DNA of 60,000 nt from Cryptomeria japonica (GCF_030272615.1 NC_081406.1:459820072-459880071); one strand, 5' to 3'. Shown: positions 33,074 through 46,148, counted from the first letter of the stretch. Notes: generated by a model from the sequence alone, not told the origin. Program-made: numbers and translations.

Positions 33074-34482
33074 TGATGGTATTATGAAAGAACAAGGATC
33101 TGGTTAACTAATGAGGGGGGGGGGGTGAATCAGTAGATAGAAAAACTGATAAAACTTCATGAATCTCAAAATCAATCTCTCAAAGTAAACTTAGAACTAT
33201 CAATGCAATATCTCTGTCAAGATAAAAATTGTCAAACTAAACTAGTTGACTATTACAACAGATAACAATAATCAACTTGAAACTTATAACCATTCAAATA
33301 CTTTTACTGACATAAGTAAAACTTCATGTCATATTGTTGTCGGTTATCATGACTTATCAAACTGGAATAAGTAGTTAAGAAAATCAACCATAGAAACATA
33401 ACCACAAAAACATTCACCACTTGACACATTATTTTTGACATGGAAACCCAAATGGGAAAAGCCATGGTGAGATGGAACTGACAAGAAATTTTGAACTCTT
33501 CTGAAGTTTGCCTTGTTAGGAACCAAGCCTTTTAAAGGTTTACAAAAGGTCCTGTTAAGAACTAATCATGTTAGGAACCACTCGGTTAAGGGATTGACTA
33601 TAATGCCTTGTTAGAAGAAATACCTTGTAAGGAGTAACCTTTGTAAAGGATTTAGAATCCAAGATAATGGATCACCTTGTTATAGGATTTGAATAACACC
33701 AAGCTTGTTAGAGCTTACCCGGTTAGGGGATTTAACTGCTATAACTTTTAGAAAACAATAGGAGTTTTTTGATCTGTTTGAAAAACACTTCACTTGCTTG
33801 TTCAAATCCTTTTCATGATACTATCTTCCTTTACTCAAACTGCAGATACATCATCCAATTCGGCAACCACACATTCAATTCAACTTTGCCAACACACTCA
33901 AACTAAACAAATCATCGACCTTATAAACAAATCAACTAGGTCGGTAACACAACAAAAACTTAATTCTCATAGAGATTACAAACAAGTAGGTTTAAGTATG
34001 ACTGTTGGATTACATAACAATCTCTACACATCATTCAAGAAAGCCTCGACTGCTCCTTGATCACCGCTTCATCGATCTCAGTAATTCATCACCTACTTTG
34101 CATTATATGCAATATACTTGCTCATTTCCAATACAAAAAAAATATTACCTCAACATGCCAAAATCACTTTGAAACTCTCTTCATACAATATGCATATGTG
34201 TCATAATCATCACTACTCGTCATCAAGTCATATACCAATATAACCAATTCACCAAACTTAATTGGTTAGGGTTTATCAAAACAACAAGTAGGGTTTACTG
34301 GTTCAACCCTCCAATACTTAGCAATACCAATTCACTTCACAAACTTTCCTACAAGTTACACTTCCTTCACTTAGCTCTTCCTACCGATTACAAAACATCA
34401 CTACAATAATAACATTACCGGTTAATTGATATCAATGACAACATAACATATCATTAATGCAATCTTCATGCAAATGCCAACA
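33074..34482 (-). repeat. 5' LTR of copia A
   Basis: Partner of 26086-27502. It starts TGATGGTATTATGAAAG with an 11-base G-tract (33115-33125) before TGAATCAG, and ends AATGCCAACA before TSD TTGAC. Many substitutions and small indels against its partner indicate an old insertion. Confidence 0.9.
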
Positions 34483-34487
34483 TTGAC

Positions 34488-34971
34488 TATGGAGAAAATA
34501 ATGACCATAATAATTGTGGTTTGGGATCTCCTTGTAAAATGAAATAAATAAAGGTACATGAGGAGGTGAAATTTTATGAATAATAGTCATAAATGTTTTT
34601 TTGTAGAAGTATGGGAAAAAGGAACAAACATGCAAGTTGTATCCATAGGATCTATATCCATAAGTGTATACATCACATAATTAGTTGTATGTTTGAATAC
34701 CTATTAGTGTTCAATATTTTTAGATTGTGCATGCAATGAAATACTATTAGCATATCTTTTTCAATTTCATTCTAGTGGAGCAACCTAACAATTTCCCTCA
34801 TGATTCATACAATTCATATGAATTATATTATATTATCAATGAGACTTACAATTTTATGCTTCAATACCACACAAGTGTATGTATGGTGTAAATTAACTCT
34901 ATGAAGTTTGTAGAGGGATTATTCATTATAACAATCAAATAATCCTTAAGAGGAATCCACTACATTAATAG
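34488..34971. other. Short intergenic spacer
   Basis: AT-rich, no motifs. It continues the DNA that lay left of copia A before insertion (26040-26085). Confidence 0.4.
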
Positions 34972-35716
34972 TGTAGACACTTAAAATTGTCCTATTTAAT
35001 TAAATAATTTTTTATTTATTTAACGAATTCATTAATCCACTTCTAAGCCTTTCCTCATTTAAATAAGTACTTTTATTTATTTAAATTTTCCTTTTCCTAA
35101 ATTAAATAAATACTTATTTATTTAATTGATCCCATTTCCTCTACTAATTAAATAAATCTTTATTTATTTAATTAATTCATTAGCCTTTTCTATCCATGAC
35201 ACATGCCATTCATCTCTTAATTCCTACACTACCTACCCCCTTTATCATTTTATTATTTCCTCTACCTACCCTCTAATCCTAGCTAACCATTTATCTTTAC
35301 ACCTCTTAATCGTATCCCTCCATTTCTTATAGTGTCTTCTATATAAGAGGATGCTTCTTTCATTATGAACCCTAATCATTCAAATCAGCTAATGAGCATT
35401 CTAATCAATCTTATGCAATCAAGCCTTTTTGTGATCAAACTATCAACCACATTTTCATTTTTTGTTGAGCTCTTGTGCATACATAAAATCTAAGAGCAAA
35501 TATATCAAGCAAGATCAATGGAGATAAGAAGAATGAAGATTCAAACCGTAGTTGACATGTGATGGTATAATCTTTTTTATTTTGTTGATTTGCATTGTCT
35601 TAAGTAATCTTCATATGTTATGGTGGATCTTTGTTGTTGTTAGGCTAGGGTTTTGTGGTTGAATTCATTTAGTCTTTCAATATTGTTGCTCTATTATCCA
35701 GTTTTCACCATACACA
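34972..35716 (+). repeat. 5' LTR of Ty3/gypsy element F
   Basis: Starts TGTAGACACTTAAAATTGTC and ends TTTTCACCATACACA. 34990-35185 is a chain of A/T palindromes (TTAATTAAATAA, TTATTTATTTAA and relatives). The TATA region CTATATAAGAGG is at about 35340, with GAACCCTAATC downstream. It is followed directly by a primer-site-like sequence. The inverted copy at 44295-45112 has the same layout. Confidence 0.85.
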
Positions 35717-35736
35717 TTTTGGCATGCCCGGTGGGA
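35717..35736 (+). other. Candidate primer-binding site of element F
   Basis: TTTTGGCATGCCCGGTGGGA immediately follows the LTR CA end. This is the usual place for a gypsy tRNA primer site; the tRNA identity was not checked. Confidence 0.55.
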
Positions 35737-37999
35737 CTCTTGTCCCTTTTGCATTTAACATCTTTTGTTGCAGATTTTGTGTTTTTGAAATTCCAGATCT
35801 GACAACCCTCTGAAATCATGTTTTTGTTTTTTTGTCACGTCTGCACATTCCAAAATCCCGTCTGTGTTCCCGACAACATTTTTAGTTTACAGATCACAGG
35901 TTTTCGTTTCAGTCGCATCTATGTAGTCTTTAGGGGCGTCTGTGAGTTTAAATCACGTCCATGCATTCCAAAATCGTGTTTGTATTCTTGACAACATTTT
36001 TATTTTCTAGATTGCAGTTTTTCATTTCAGTCACGCTTATGCAGTATTCAGGGGCGTCTATGAGTTTAAATCAAGTTTATGATTGGTTTAATAGCCCTTG
36101 TGTTCTCTGCATTTTTTTTGTGTTCTGCATTTTTTAGTTCGTCACTTAGGGTTTCTATTTCATCATTTTGTCTTGCATTTAGGGTTTTAGATTTGGTTCA
36201 TTTAAGCTAATATCTTGTGATCCAACTAATGAAGTGGTGCAATTTGTTTTTGCAAGCAAATCATGAATCAAAGGCCCCTATTTTTCACAAAGTGTTGTGG
36301 GATTTTGTTAAAATAAACCTAACTTGTTTGCTTGTAGGAAGGGGTAATTATTTGAAACAACCCAAATTACTAACAAATATTTGTTGCAGAGCCTTGGCAT
36401 GGGTTTGATTTTGATTTTCATTGTGTGCTTTGTTTTCATAGATTAGCAAACACTTCAATTGGTGCACTAAAATTGAACCAATGTCTTTTGTGTCTTGAGC
36501 AATAGGCTCTTTGTGTTTAATCTTTATCTGCCTCCTCACGTGGTCACTAGGACTACTAGTGAGGAGGGAATGACCCAAGTGGTAGCAAGGCAATACCCCC
36601 TCTTCCGAACCACTATAAAGAATTGTATCCATGGTGAAATCCATGGGTAACATGTGTTGATTAGTCCACACCAATACTACGTCTCCCCATAAACCCGTTT
36701 GATCAAATTTATTTGATCAATAGTAGGGCATAACCCCTATAGGCTGGGAGCCTTCTATAATTACAAAGTTGAAAGTGTCGCATGTATGGCCACACAAGCG
36801 GATGCCCTTACTGACACCTTTTAGTTTTAGAAAGGTAAAATCCTTCCAGCTGTTGGGATAGGAGGTTGGACCTTTGGAGTGGCCCACAAACATACGGGTC
36901 TTAGTAGAGGTACAAAGTTCACATTGAGGAGTTTTCATGGGGACTAGTGCTTGGCTGCCCCAGAGAAGTGAGTGTCGAGGGTGGAGCTAGTGCAGTCAAG
37001 CACCTAAGTATCCTCTTTGAATAGCGTATCCTTGGGGGAAACCCCATGTGGGATCAACAACTATTTTCCTGGCCAACCATAAGAATTGTGCTTGTATTCT
37101 TTTAAACATTCAAACATTCAAGGCCAACCATCAAAATATTATGTCTTTTGTCTCTTCAAGTGTATGCAAAACATTTTTACATCAAACAACACACTTTATT
37201 TTGAGTCATTTTGAGTCTAAACACTTGCAAACATAGAGTCCTCATCAACATTGTGTCCTCTTGTCATGAAAAAATGGTCAAAGATTCAGATTTGGTCACA
37301 ACAACAACTTAACAAATTGGAAAAATTGCAATTGGGATTTATAAACGCGTCTATGTCTGATAGAAATACATGTGTACTTTAACCGCACCTGTGTAGGAAA
37401 GCAACACGTTCGTGCCATCATGCAAACTGTATATTCACAAGATTAACAGAATTGCTCTTGTACAATATCTAGTCAAGTTTGTCTTTAATAACCGTGTGTG
37501 TGAAGGATGCATGCACACCTGTGTTGAATATTGGGAAAAATTACAATCCAATGAACAAGAGCAATTAGTTTCATAATTCTTGAGATTCCTAGGTTATTTC
37601 TCCAGGTTTTCATCTACCATTCAACCTATTTTTGGGTCTCATAGAGTTCATCATTGCTTTACACCTTGAATTACATTCACATTTTTCTAAACTCACTTGC
37701 TTGTCCCGATCTTACTTTTTCAACACAATACATACAACAACATTTTGCTAAGTGGTCCCTCATATAGGTCTATCACCTTTGGGTCTCATTTGGTCTTACA
37801 TGGAGTCAAGGTCAACTTACTTCATATAGAGATCTATCATCTCTTTGGAATTCACACCTACTCTACTACATACATACTTGGTCTTACACTTTGACATAGC
37901 AAATACACCTTAGATTCATTTACATTCCATCCAACTCTTGGTCTTCCATACTATTTCAATTTTCATCTAGTCTCGCACATCTTGGTCAAGACCTAGTTC
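35737..37999 (+). other. Long untranslated leader of element F
   Basis: 2.26 kb between primer site and gag ATG with no conserved coding frame. 35838-36070 repeats a short phrase (ATTCCAAAATC plus CGT-CTGTG/CTATG words and GGGGCGTCT) twice at about 120-bp spacing. Similar CGTCTGTG-type words recur near 37340-37520 and in the 3' region at 45660-45800. Long leaders are common in large plant gypsy elements. Confidence 0.6.
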
Positions 38000-40488
38000 A
38001 TGGTTGAAACCCGTTCCCAAAAATCTAGAGTGGAAGCTAAAGAGGCTCAAGACTCTGCAGATATGAGTGGCTATGAGTATGACAATCATATCTTTTTCAA
38101 TTCTGACCATACCACATTACCTGACATGGACATCTATAGAAACATTTAGAATATTGAGAACATGGATAATACAAACAATCATGATGCACAAGATGACAAT
38201 ATGGATAAAACATCAGTACACTCAGTAGAGGTGGAAGATGCAATCATGGATCCTCATTTCAACAAGATGATACAAGAAACCATGAGAAGAGAGATAATAT
38301 TTCCTACAAGTGATGGCACAAAGTGGAGCTAAGATACCTCATGATTTTGGCATGTCCCAAATAATAGAAAATTGACCTACTCAAGAAAATTAAGTCAACA
38401 TGGATCAAAGGAGACCTAATAGTCAAGGTAATAGAATATCATGTCTCGTGCCTGAGTCACCATCATCCTTATTTTAAAAATCTGAGATTTCGAATACACA
38501 TGGTCAAGCTTATGATACTCAAGAAAGAACATCTCATGAACAATTTCGTCTACACAGATCCTTATGGAAATCTTATGTGGATAAATACATCCAACCACAC
38601 ACCAATACTAAGGACCAAACACAAAGAACTTGGATACCCAGAGGAATGCTCAAAATTTGGATACAAGAAAACCCCATGTCAAATTTGGGGGCAATACACA
38701 AGAGAAAAATCATGATATGCCTTATGACCCTATATCGGGTGGTCCCTACATTCATTATCATTATAGACCCCCTCCATATGAACATGTTTACGATCAATAC
38801 CATCCATACATGCATTATCCTCCTCCTCCACCTAGCGGATCAGGCATGGGATATGGTCCAAGAATTCAGACTCCACCCAAAAACAATTTGGAACAATAGA
38901 TCAAGGACTTACAAAAGAAGATGGAGGACATCAATACACCTAAACCAACTTACACAATGAGAGATATATGTCCTTATCCATTTTATACAAAAATTCCAAT
39001 GCTTCCATTTCCTACACACTTTGTAACACCAAACTTTGAAAATTACAGAGGCAAAGGGGACCCTAAGGCACATATAAGACAATTTTTCATAGCTTGCATC
39101 GAGGTAGCAGCAAAAGAAACATACTTGATGAGATTGTTTCCACAAAGCTTAGGTGAACAATCTATGGAATGGTTCTCCCAACTTCCACCTAGCATTAATT
39201 CATGGGGTCACTTAGCAGAGGCATTTATCCAACATTTCTCATATAACATAGAGACAGATATATCAGTTGCCACTTTCTGTAATACCAAACACAAAGTTGG
39301 GGAGTCCTTTTCATCATTCTTACAAAGATGGAGAAATTTAGCTAGCAAATGCTCTTGTGAAATTCCACAAAAACAATTGGTAGAGATGTTTACACAACAT
39401 GTCAACAGAGAAATTGGTTATGACTTGAGGAAAGCTTGTTTGTGCACTTTTAAGGAATTCATTGAGAGAGGCTTAGCAACTAAGAAGGTCTTAATTGAGA
39501 AAGGTATCATCAGGATATTTTTTAAAAATAAAGAAGATTTTAAAGGAAAATACAAGCCACGATTTTGGAACAAGAAAAAGAACACAGTAAATGATGGTGT
39601 TGTTGATGCCAACACGGTGAGACCAAAAACCACTCTTTTAGGACCAAGTTCTTCTACAAACAACCAAGTAAATACACAAGGAACTTCAAAACCATGAAGG
39701 AAATATACCCCATTGGGAGAAACACTTGAGTCAGCTTTTAGGAATCTAGTAGCAAACAAGCTAATAAAAATTCCAGACAATCCTCTATATGAACCAAAGT
39801 TCAAACCAAATTGGTGGAATGACGATGAGTACTACGAATATCACAAGAGAAAGGGACATAAAATAGGAAATTGCCATCGCTTGAAGAAAATTATAAAGGA
39901 TCTTATTGATAGAGGTGACATTGAGATTAATGGACATACATCCAATCAAGAACATGAAATGTTTAAGGAACCATTCCCTAAACATGACAAGGGAAAAGCC
40001 AAAGCCATAGATAATCAAGCCAACTGTACCAAACTATCCTATGACTATGATTCAACTGTTAACTACATTTCAATGGACAACCATGTTTCTACTATTATCG
40101 TAAAGGACAAAATGCCTAGAAGTTCTACCCAAAGAACCAAAGTTGTCCTAAAAGGAATTGTACCTTCTTCTGAATCCACCTCTGAATCTAATGTCACAAC
40201 TCATCGAGGTAAGGTCACCCTGCAAGGTGCTCTAGCTAAAACCACCACTTCATCTTCAGCCAAACTTAAGTACAACCTAGTAGAACAGTTTGGGAAGACA
40301 CCCGCGCTTATCTCAATCCTTGAACTATTACGTATCTCTCCTTTGCATAAAGCCATACTTGACAAAGTCCTAAGAGAAACTTATGTACCCACTGATCTGA
40401 ACATGAACCAGTTTCAAGCCATGATGGGATACCTTTTCATTCCACATGCCCTCACATTTATAGAATCCGATGAGGCATCTATAACCTA
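38000..40488 (+). pseudogene. Element F gag
   Basis: ATG at 38000 (VETRSQKSRVEAKEAQDSAD), then stops and frameshifts. 38630-38899 carries the Tyr/Pro/His-rich segment (HYHYRPPPYEHVYDQYHPYM). 38921-39697 is the capsid domain (FVTPNFENYRGKGDPKAHIR, EQSMEWFSQLPPSINSW, EAFIQHFSYNIETDIS), 258 codons without a stop. 39713-40489 follows in another frame with the knuckle-like YYEYHKRKGHKIGNCHRLKK; the first cysteine is tyrosine, so zinc binding is probably lost. Gag would form the particle. Distantly similar to the gag of the gag-only element. Confidence 0.85.
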
Positions 40489-40489
40489 G

Positions 40490-41386
40490 CCTCATAATGC
40501 ACCTCTACATATTGAAGCCTTTATCTATAAAAAATGCATCAAACGAGTCCTGATAGATAGGGGATATGGTCTGAATATATATACTTTGAACACAATAACA
40601 CAATTGGAATACTCGAATAAAGTTGTGAATGCTACAAACTAAATTACCATCAAGGCATATGATGATGAAGAGCGTTCATCTAAAGGAATAGTCACTTTAT
40701 CTCTCAGAGTTGGGCCAGTAACTAAGGATGTGGTTTGTCAAGTCCTTGATCTAGATCTCACATACAATACAATCTTGGGACGCCCATGGATTCACATTCC
40801 CTCAACATATTATTGATGTATCAAATTCCCATACAATGGAGTTGAAGTGATCGTCAAAGGCGGCCTGAATATGTTCATATATTGCAACAACCTGCGAAAC
40901 TTGCGACATAGATCAGAAATAACAATACCAGTCAATCGAGAGGCTATTCCTTCATCAACATATGTGGATCCAAAATCCTTGATAGCTTCAACATCCAAAC
41001 AAACAAAGCTCAAAGAAAAGTTCAAGATTAAAGATGTGGGATGTGGTGAGTTTATCTTTCATGTTGATCAACTCCCATTGTTTCCTAAGGTATTTGGTCG
41101 ACATGAAAAACCTACAAACAATTTGCAATGCCAAGGAATTGGGTGTGAGCCACCTAGCATCGTGACTACTAAGTATGAATGCAAATCTCCTCTAGTGGTG
41201 CAAGAAGCTCTTGATATCAATAGTCCTAAGAGTGGTTCCAACGAGGAATCTATTGAGTGTATCGTCATCCCCCATGATAACTCACATAGCTTTACCATTT
41301 CATCCATTCATTCCATTTCCACTTATCTCCTAGTGTTAGATCAACAACAATCACAAAAGCCCATACTCATTGGGGATCAAAATTGA
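40490..41386 (+). pseudogene. Element F aspartic protease and linker
   Basis: CIKRVLIDRGYGLNIYTL carries DRG where the catalytic D-[ST]-G is expected, so it is inactive. ITIKAYDDEERSSKGIVTL, VGPVTKDVVCQVLDLDLTYN and ILGRPWIHIPSTY are the classical gypsy protease landmarks. In-frame stops lie near 40640 and 40815, and a 179-codon open linker (40847-41386) follows. The RT and RNase H that should come next are absent. Confidence 0.82.
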
Positions 41387-42115
41387 AGTTATGAAAAGAA
41401 AAATCTAAAATTCAAAAATAAAGGAAAGTCCTCTAGTCCAAATCAAAATCAAAAGCTATTGGACTCTACAAAAATCAAGGTCAAGGATAAAAATCCTATG
41501 TAAGAAAAAGAGCAAGAGATGATCTCCTCTAATATAAAAATAACTAGGGGTGAAATTTCTACAATTTCAAGTCAAAAAGAATACTTTTTGATCCTAAGTC
41601 TCCAACATGCCATCCTAATTTCACTTCTTTTCGCAATCATAAGCTTCATAACTCATCCAATTGCTCCACACATCCATTCCCTTTTGGCAATACATCATGT
41701 CAATAGACCTTTAATGGAACTTCCTCAAAGGAATTTGTTGTCAGGGATGCCCAAAATTCTTTAGGTGACACACATATGGGCTTGTGTATTCCACACGCTA
41801 GTAATTCTCTTAGTTACTTTATAAAAGAAGACAGTCACTCGAGCTACACATCATTTAGTTAAGGAACAATGCAGTTACAATCATAAGGTAAAGCATCACA
41901 CATTTGAGGTAGGTGACTTAGTTCTCAAGTAGAATCCAAGAAATCAACAAGACCGAGAGAAGAAAGGAAAATTTGAACCCAATTGGCTCGGTCATTATGT
42001 CATCACAATAGTCTATGGATTAGGTGCATATCAACTTTTGACCCCAGATGGAGAACCTTTGGAAGATCTGATCAACAACATGTATCTTCACAGGTTTTAC
42101 ACATACCTCTTTAGA
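41387..42115 (+). pseudogene. Deletion junction and integrase C-terminal remnant of element F
   Basis: 41520-41764 encodes a hydrophobic stretch of unknown origin. From about 41825 the frame reads KKTVTRATHHL, KHHTFEVGDLVLK, GKFEPNWLGHYVITIVYGLG and LLTPDGEPLEDLINNMYLHR, the C-terminal end of gypsy integrase. The whole RT, RNase H and integrase core (normally more than 2.5 kb) is missing between protease and this tail. The hydrophobic piece could be out-of-frame filler at the junction. Confidence 0.75.
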
Positions 42116-44294
42116 GTATCCCAATTCAAAGATACAAAAAAAACCAAAAACATCAAAAATACAAAAAAAATTAAAAAAATATCAACAATACAAAAAAAAA
42201 AAAAATATCAAAAATACAAAAAAATTAAAAAATGATCAAAAATACAAAAAAATAATAAAAAATAAAAAATTGTTACTTGGTGAAAACCTAGCAAATAGGT
42301 GCCTTGTGACACAAAAAAAAATCCAAACAAAATAAAGAAATAAATTCGTCCAACGGTGAAAACCACTTCGGTGGCGCCCTGGGCAAGTACCATGGTGAAA
42401 ACCGAGTTACTGACACCATGTGTAGAGACATTGCTCCTCCCTCCTTTAGGATTCAATCGCATCCCTTCACTTTGCATACACTCACAACCTATCCATCCAT
42501 AATAAACTTACCCATTCCCATCCTGACTTGTTATTGATCTACCTAAGATTGGTTAGCCATTCATAATAATCCATTCTTTTCACCCCTATCCATCCATAAT
42601 AAACTTACCCATTCCCATCATGGCTTGTTATTGATCTACCTTAGATTGGTTAGCCATTCATAATAATAATTTATTTTCACCCATTTTCATCCATAATAAA
42701 TCAACTACTATTTGTGGCTAAGGCAAATCCTAAGTCTAGTGATGGGTGTGGAACTAAGAGCATCACACATTCCGAGGAGTAGAGTTTCTTCTAGTTTTCT
42801 TTAGTCTATCTGCACCCAATCCACAATAGATAAACACTTACATCACGGATCTGCAATAAAGTTTTGTCTTGTCCATTTTGATCAATTTCAAATGAGATGT
42901 AAATAGCAGCAATGGGCTTCAACAAATCAAATCTTTCAACAGACTCAGACAACATTATCGTTTAGTACTATCTATACTTTTTATGAAAGTAAACATTGTG
43001 ACCAAAATCAAATAGACCTATACAAGTGACAAGAGACACTAAACTTGAGGATTGCAGTGGATGTTGGTGTTGAGTCTTGGTTTTCTTTTGACTTTGTCTT
43101 TTGGTCACATGTCTTTTAGCTTTTTTGGGATGTCTCTGACTAGAGGTTCTATCTCCAGGATGTCTTTGACTAGAAAGGTGAGGGTGGGATATGTTCACCT
43201 ATTGTTTTGTTGTCTGTGCATTGTCTCTTAGTAATGTATGACTTGTCCAAGGATATGAGGACACTATGAGTCTAGTATGAACTGGGGCACTCCTTGTTTG
43301 TGACTATTTGATCTCCATGCAAACGGGTACAATGACTTTCTGGGTCGAACCTATACCTCGATTGTCATAACCTATTTTCCATAATAAAGATCAATGATGA
43401 TAAAGCAGAAGAATATTTTTCACTTCCATATCTTCTATCTTCCATCCCCCTTTCATTATTGACCTCCATCATCCTTCCAGATTTCGTGTAACCCACTATC
43501 ACATGACTGAGTAAAATGACATGCCAAAATTTTTTTCATTTCATGTAGATTGCACCTGCATTATGACATATTAGTGTTTCATACATACGTATAGATATCA
43601 CAATCGCACTGCATTTTGCATATATCATTAGTTAGTATATGCATTCTCATATAAAACATAAAATGCCAAAATAATAACACAACACATGTTAGCACATTTT
43701 ATATTCTCATCATGTAAATAATTATTTGCAGTATCATATTCATCTGCATTTCATACATTCACATTTGTATAACATATAAAACATAAAAGAACAAAAAATA
43801 TTGCATTTCATCATGTATATATATATCTGCATTCCTATCATAATTAAACAACATAGTCACATGTATCTTATATGCATTCATACATCATAGAATCATTTAT
43901 TTTATTAACACATACAAACATGCATCACATAGAAGCAACATCACATAGGTACATATGCATATAGCTGTCAAAAGGATGAATCATCTCATATATATATATA
44001 TCTAAAAAATCATAAGTGTCATGATTCAATGATGTCAAAACCATATGGCTACAATCACTCAAAGGTATTTACATCATCATACAAGAATGGTACAAAAATT
44101 GAAACTTAGGGATCCATTTAAGACTATGATAAACTCCCTCCCTCAGAGCCAACCGACCTCGACGAAGTCTGAGCCCTGGAAATCACCACCCTAGAATCAT
44201 CTCTCATGTCCCCTCTATCTGGTGGTGGTGGAGGACCCATGACCCCACCACTCGATGCCTGTCTCCTATCTCTCCCTCCAATGGTCGTGCAAAA
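42116..44294 (+). other. 3' untranslated region of element F and adjoining sequence
   Basis: 42125-42290 is A-rich low-complexity DNA. 42361-42415 contains GGTGGCGCCCTGGGCAAGTA. Two similar segments around 42495-42560 and 42590-42700 repeat CCATAATAAACTTACCCATT and GATTGGTTAGCCATTCATAA. 43189-43415 has an inverted copy at 46041-46266. 43500-44100 is AT-rich with ATGCAT words. No plus-strand 3' LTR follows; the next LTR is inverted. The minus-strand 77-codon frame at 44124-44357 (PPPPPDRGDMRDDSR) is not recognised. Confidence 0.5.
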
Positions 44295-45112
44295 TGTGTA
44301 TGGTGAAAAGTGGATAATGGAAACAATAATATTCAAATAATAAATGAATTCAACCACAAAACCCTAGCCTAACAACAAAAAAGATCCACCATAACATATA
44401 AAGATTATCTAAGACAATTCAAACGAACAAAATAAAAAATATTATACCATCACATATCCACTAGGGTTTGAATCTCCATTCTTCCTATCTCCATTAATCT
44501 TTCTTGATATATTTTCTCTTATATTTTATGTGTGCACAAGAGCTCAACAAAGAACAGAAATGTGGTTGATAGCTTGATCGCATAAGATTGATTAGAATGC
44601 TCCCTAGATGAATATAATGATTAGGGTTGATAATGGAGGGGAGTATCCTCTTATATAGATGACACTATAGGAAATGGAGGGATAAGATTAAGAGGTGTAA
44701 AGATAAATGGTCGGCTAGGATTAAAGGGCAGGTAGAAGAAATAATTAAATAATAAACGGGGTAGTTAGTGTAGGAATTAAGAGATGAATGACATATGTCA
44801 TGGGTAGAAAAGTCTAATGAATTAATTAAATAAATAAATATTTATTTATTTAATAGAGGAAGTGGGATCAATTAAATAAATAAAATATTTATTTAATTTA
44901 GGAAAAAGATAATTTAAATAAATAAAATTATTTATTTAAATGTGGAAAAAGGCTTAGAAGAGGATTAATGAATGAATGAATTAATTAAATATTTATTTAA
45001 TGAATTAATTAATTAAATAAATATTTATTTAATTAATATAAAACTTAGGATAAAATAATTAAATAAATAAAAATATTTATTTAATAAGACATGACAATTT
45101 TAGGTGTCTTCA
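44295..45112 (-). repeat. Gypsy LTR in inverted orientation
   Basis: 818 bp. On the minus strand it starts TGAAGACACCTAAAATTGTC, preceded by the purine tract AAAGAGGGGCAAAA (45113-45126), and ends CACCATACACA. It has the A/T palindrome chain (44820-45085) and the TATA region CTATATAAGAGG (about 44650 on the minus strand), so it is the same family as the LTR at 34972. On its other side the minus strand continues TTTTGCACGACCATTGGAGG, which could be a decayed primer site, so the LTR may join two element bodies. Confidence 0.8.
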
Positions 45113-46148
45113 TTTTGCCCCTCTTTGAGACAATGTATCTTGTCATGTTGGCTAAACGAAAATATGATAAACTGATACAAAGTTGCCCCATGATGAGAAT
45201 GATATGCCCCCTCGAGAGATTGGATGAATATGTTTGAAAAGATCACAGACAATCTCTCAATAATAAAGAAAGGCTAGAAAGGACTAACAAGATAGGATAG
45301 AGTGACAAAGTCATGAGATAAAGAAGACTAATGCAAGAGACTAGAGCTAGGGTAGCCTATAAGATAGACTACGAGGGAAAACATCCTCATTGGCATCCAC
45401 ATACCTAAGAGATCAAAGTGCAAAGAGAGTAAAGAGAAGAGAAGTCAGGAAAGATGACATTGGTGCATAGATTCAACTGTGTTCACCGATATCAGAGGCC
45501 AGCAAATGCAGGAGAGCCAGTGAGTACCAAAAAACCTCCTTGTACTTTGGTGTATTAATTGTTGTCATAAATGCATGTTAGGTAGGGATATAAAATTTCA
45601 AGCAGGGGGAAAAAGACTTTAAGGTGCATATGTTGGTGCTAGGCACATTTGGGAAGGATAGGCGCATCTATTTCTAGTTTAAACACATCTATGATTTCAA
45701 AGATGTTTGTGCCAGATGCAAGCGTGTCTATATTGAGAAGGTGTTCTTATGCAAGATAGAGTCACGTCTCTGTGTTTTAGGTGTGTGTGTGCAGGGAAGG
45801 CACATTTGTGTATGTTTAAAGCATTTTTATGTCTTCAAGGTCAAATCAACAGTTCCGTGATAAACATATGATGTTGATTGGATAAGTTGCTGAGAGGATA
45901 CACTCAAATAGGTCCTCTAGGGAAGACAAGGATAAAAAATAGGGTTGGGATTGACAATTCTGTGATAGGACATATGTTGCCAATCAGGAAACTACTCAAG
46001 AAGATACACTCAAGCAGAGGCCCTAGAATAGGATAGATATTCTTGTGCTTTATCATCATTGAAATTTATTATGGAAAATAGGTTATGACAATCCAAATAT
46101 AGGTTTGACCTAGAAAGTCATTGTACCTATTTGTATGGAGATCAGATA
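45113..46148 (-). other. 3' region of a minus-strand gypsy copy
   Basis: Sequence upstream of the inverted LTR in its own orientation, with the polypurine tract at 45113-45126. 46041-46266 is the inverted match of 43189-43415. No coding motifs on either strand. 45660-45800 contains CGTGTCT/CGTCTCT words like those in element F's leader. Confidence 0.55.

Larger units (their letters stand above)
26086..34482 (-). mobile_element. Ty1/copia element A, full length but decayed
   Basis: Left LTR 26086-27502 (1,417 bp) and right LTR 33074-34482 (1,409 bp), with TG...CA ends on the plus strand. The 5-bp duplication TTGAC is at 26081-26085 and 34483-34487. The interior reads gag, protease, integrase, RT, RNase H on the minus strand from 32999 down to about 27870, the copia order. 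The right LTR is the 5' LTR and borders an ATTGGTATCAGAGCC primer site. A solo LTR of another copia family interrupts gag at 31734-32766. Many stops and frameshifts make it non-functional. Confidence 0.92.

Noticed and set aside
41519-41764. Envelope-like hydrophobic ORF of a plant errantivirus
   Set aside because: It is only 81 codons long, lies at the pol deletion junction upstream of the integrase tail, and has no signal or processing motif. Its position is wrong for env.
44124-44357. Pro/Arg/Asp-rich 77-codon ORF as a host protein
   Set aside because: It adjoins the inverted gypsy LTR and has no neighbouring exon. It is more likely retroelement leader or 3' sequence.
34972-45112. Element F as a complete gypsy element ending at the LTR 44295-45112
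   Set aside because: That LTR is in opposite orientation with its purine tract on the far side, so it cannot be the normal 3' LTR of element F without a rearrangement.
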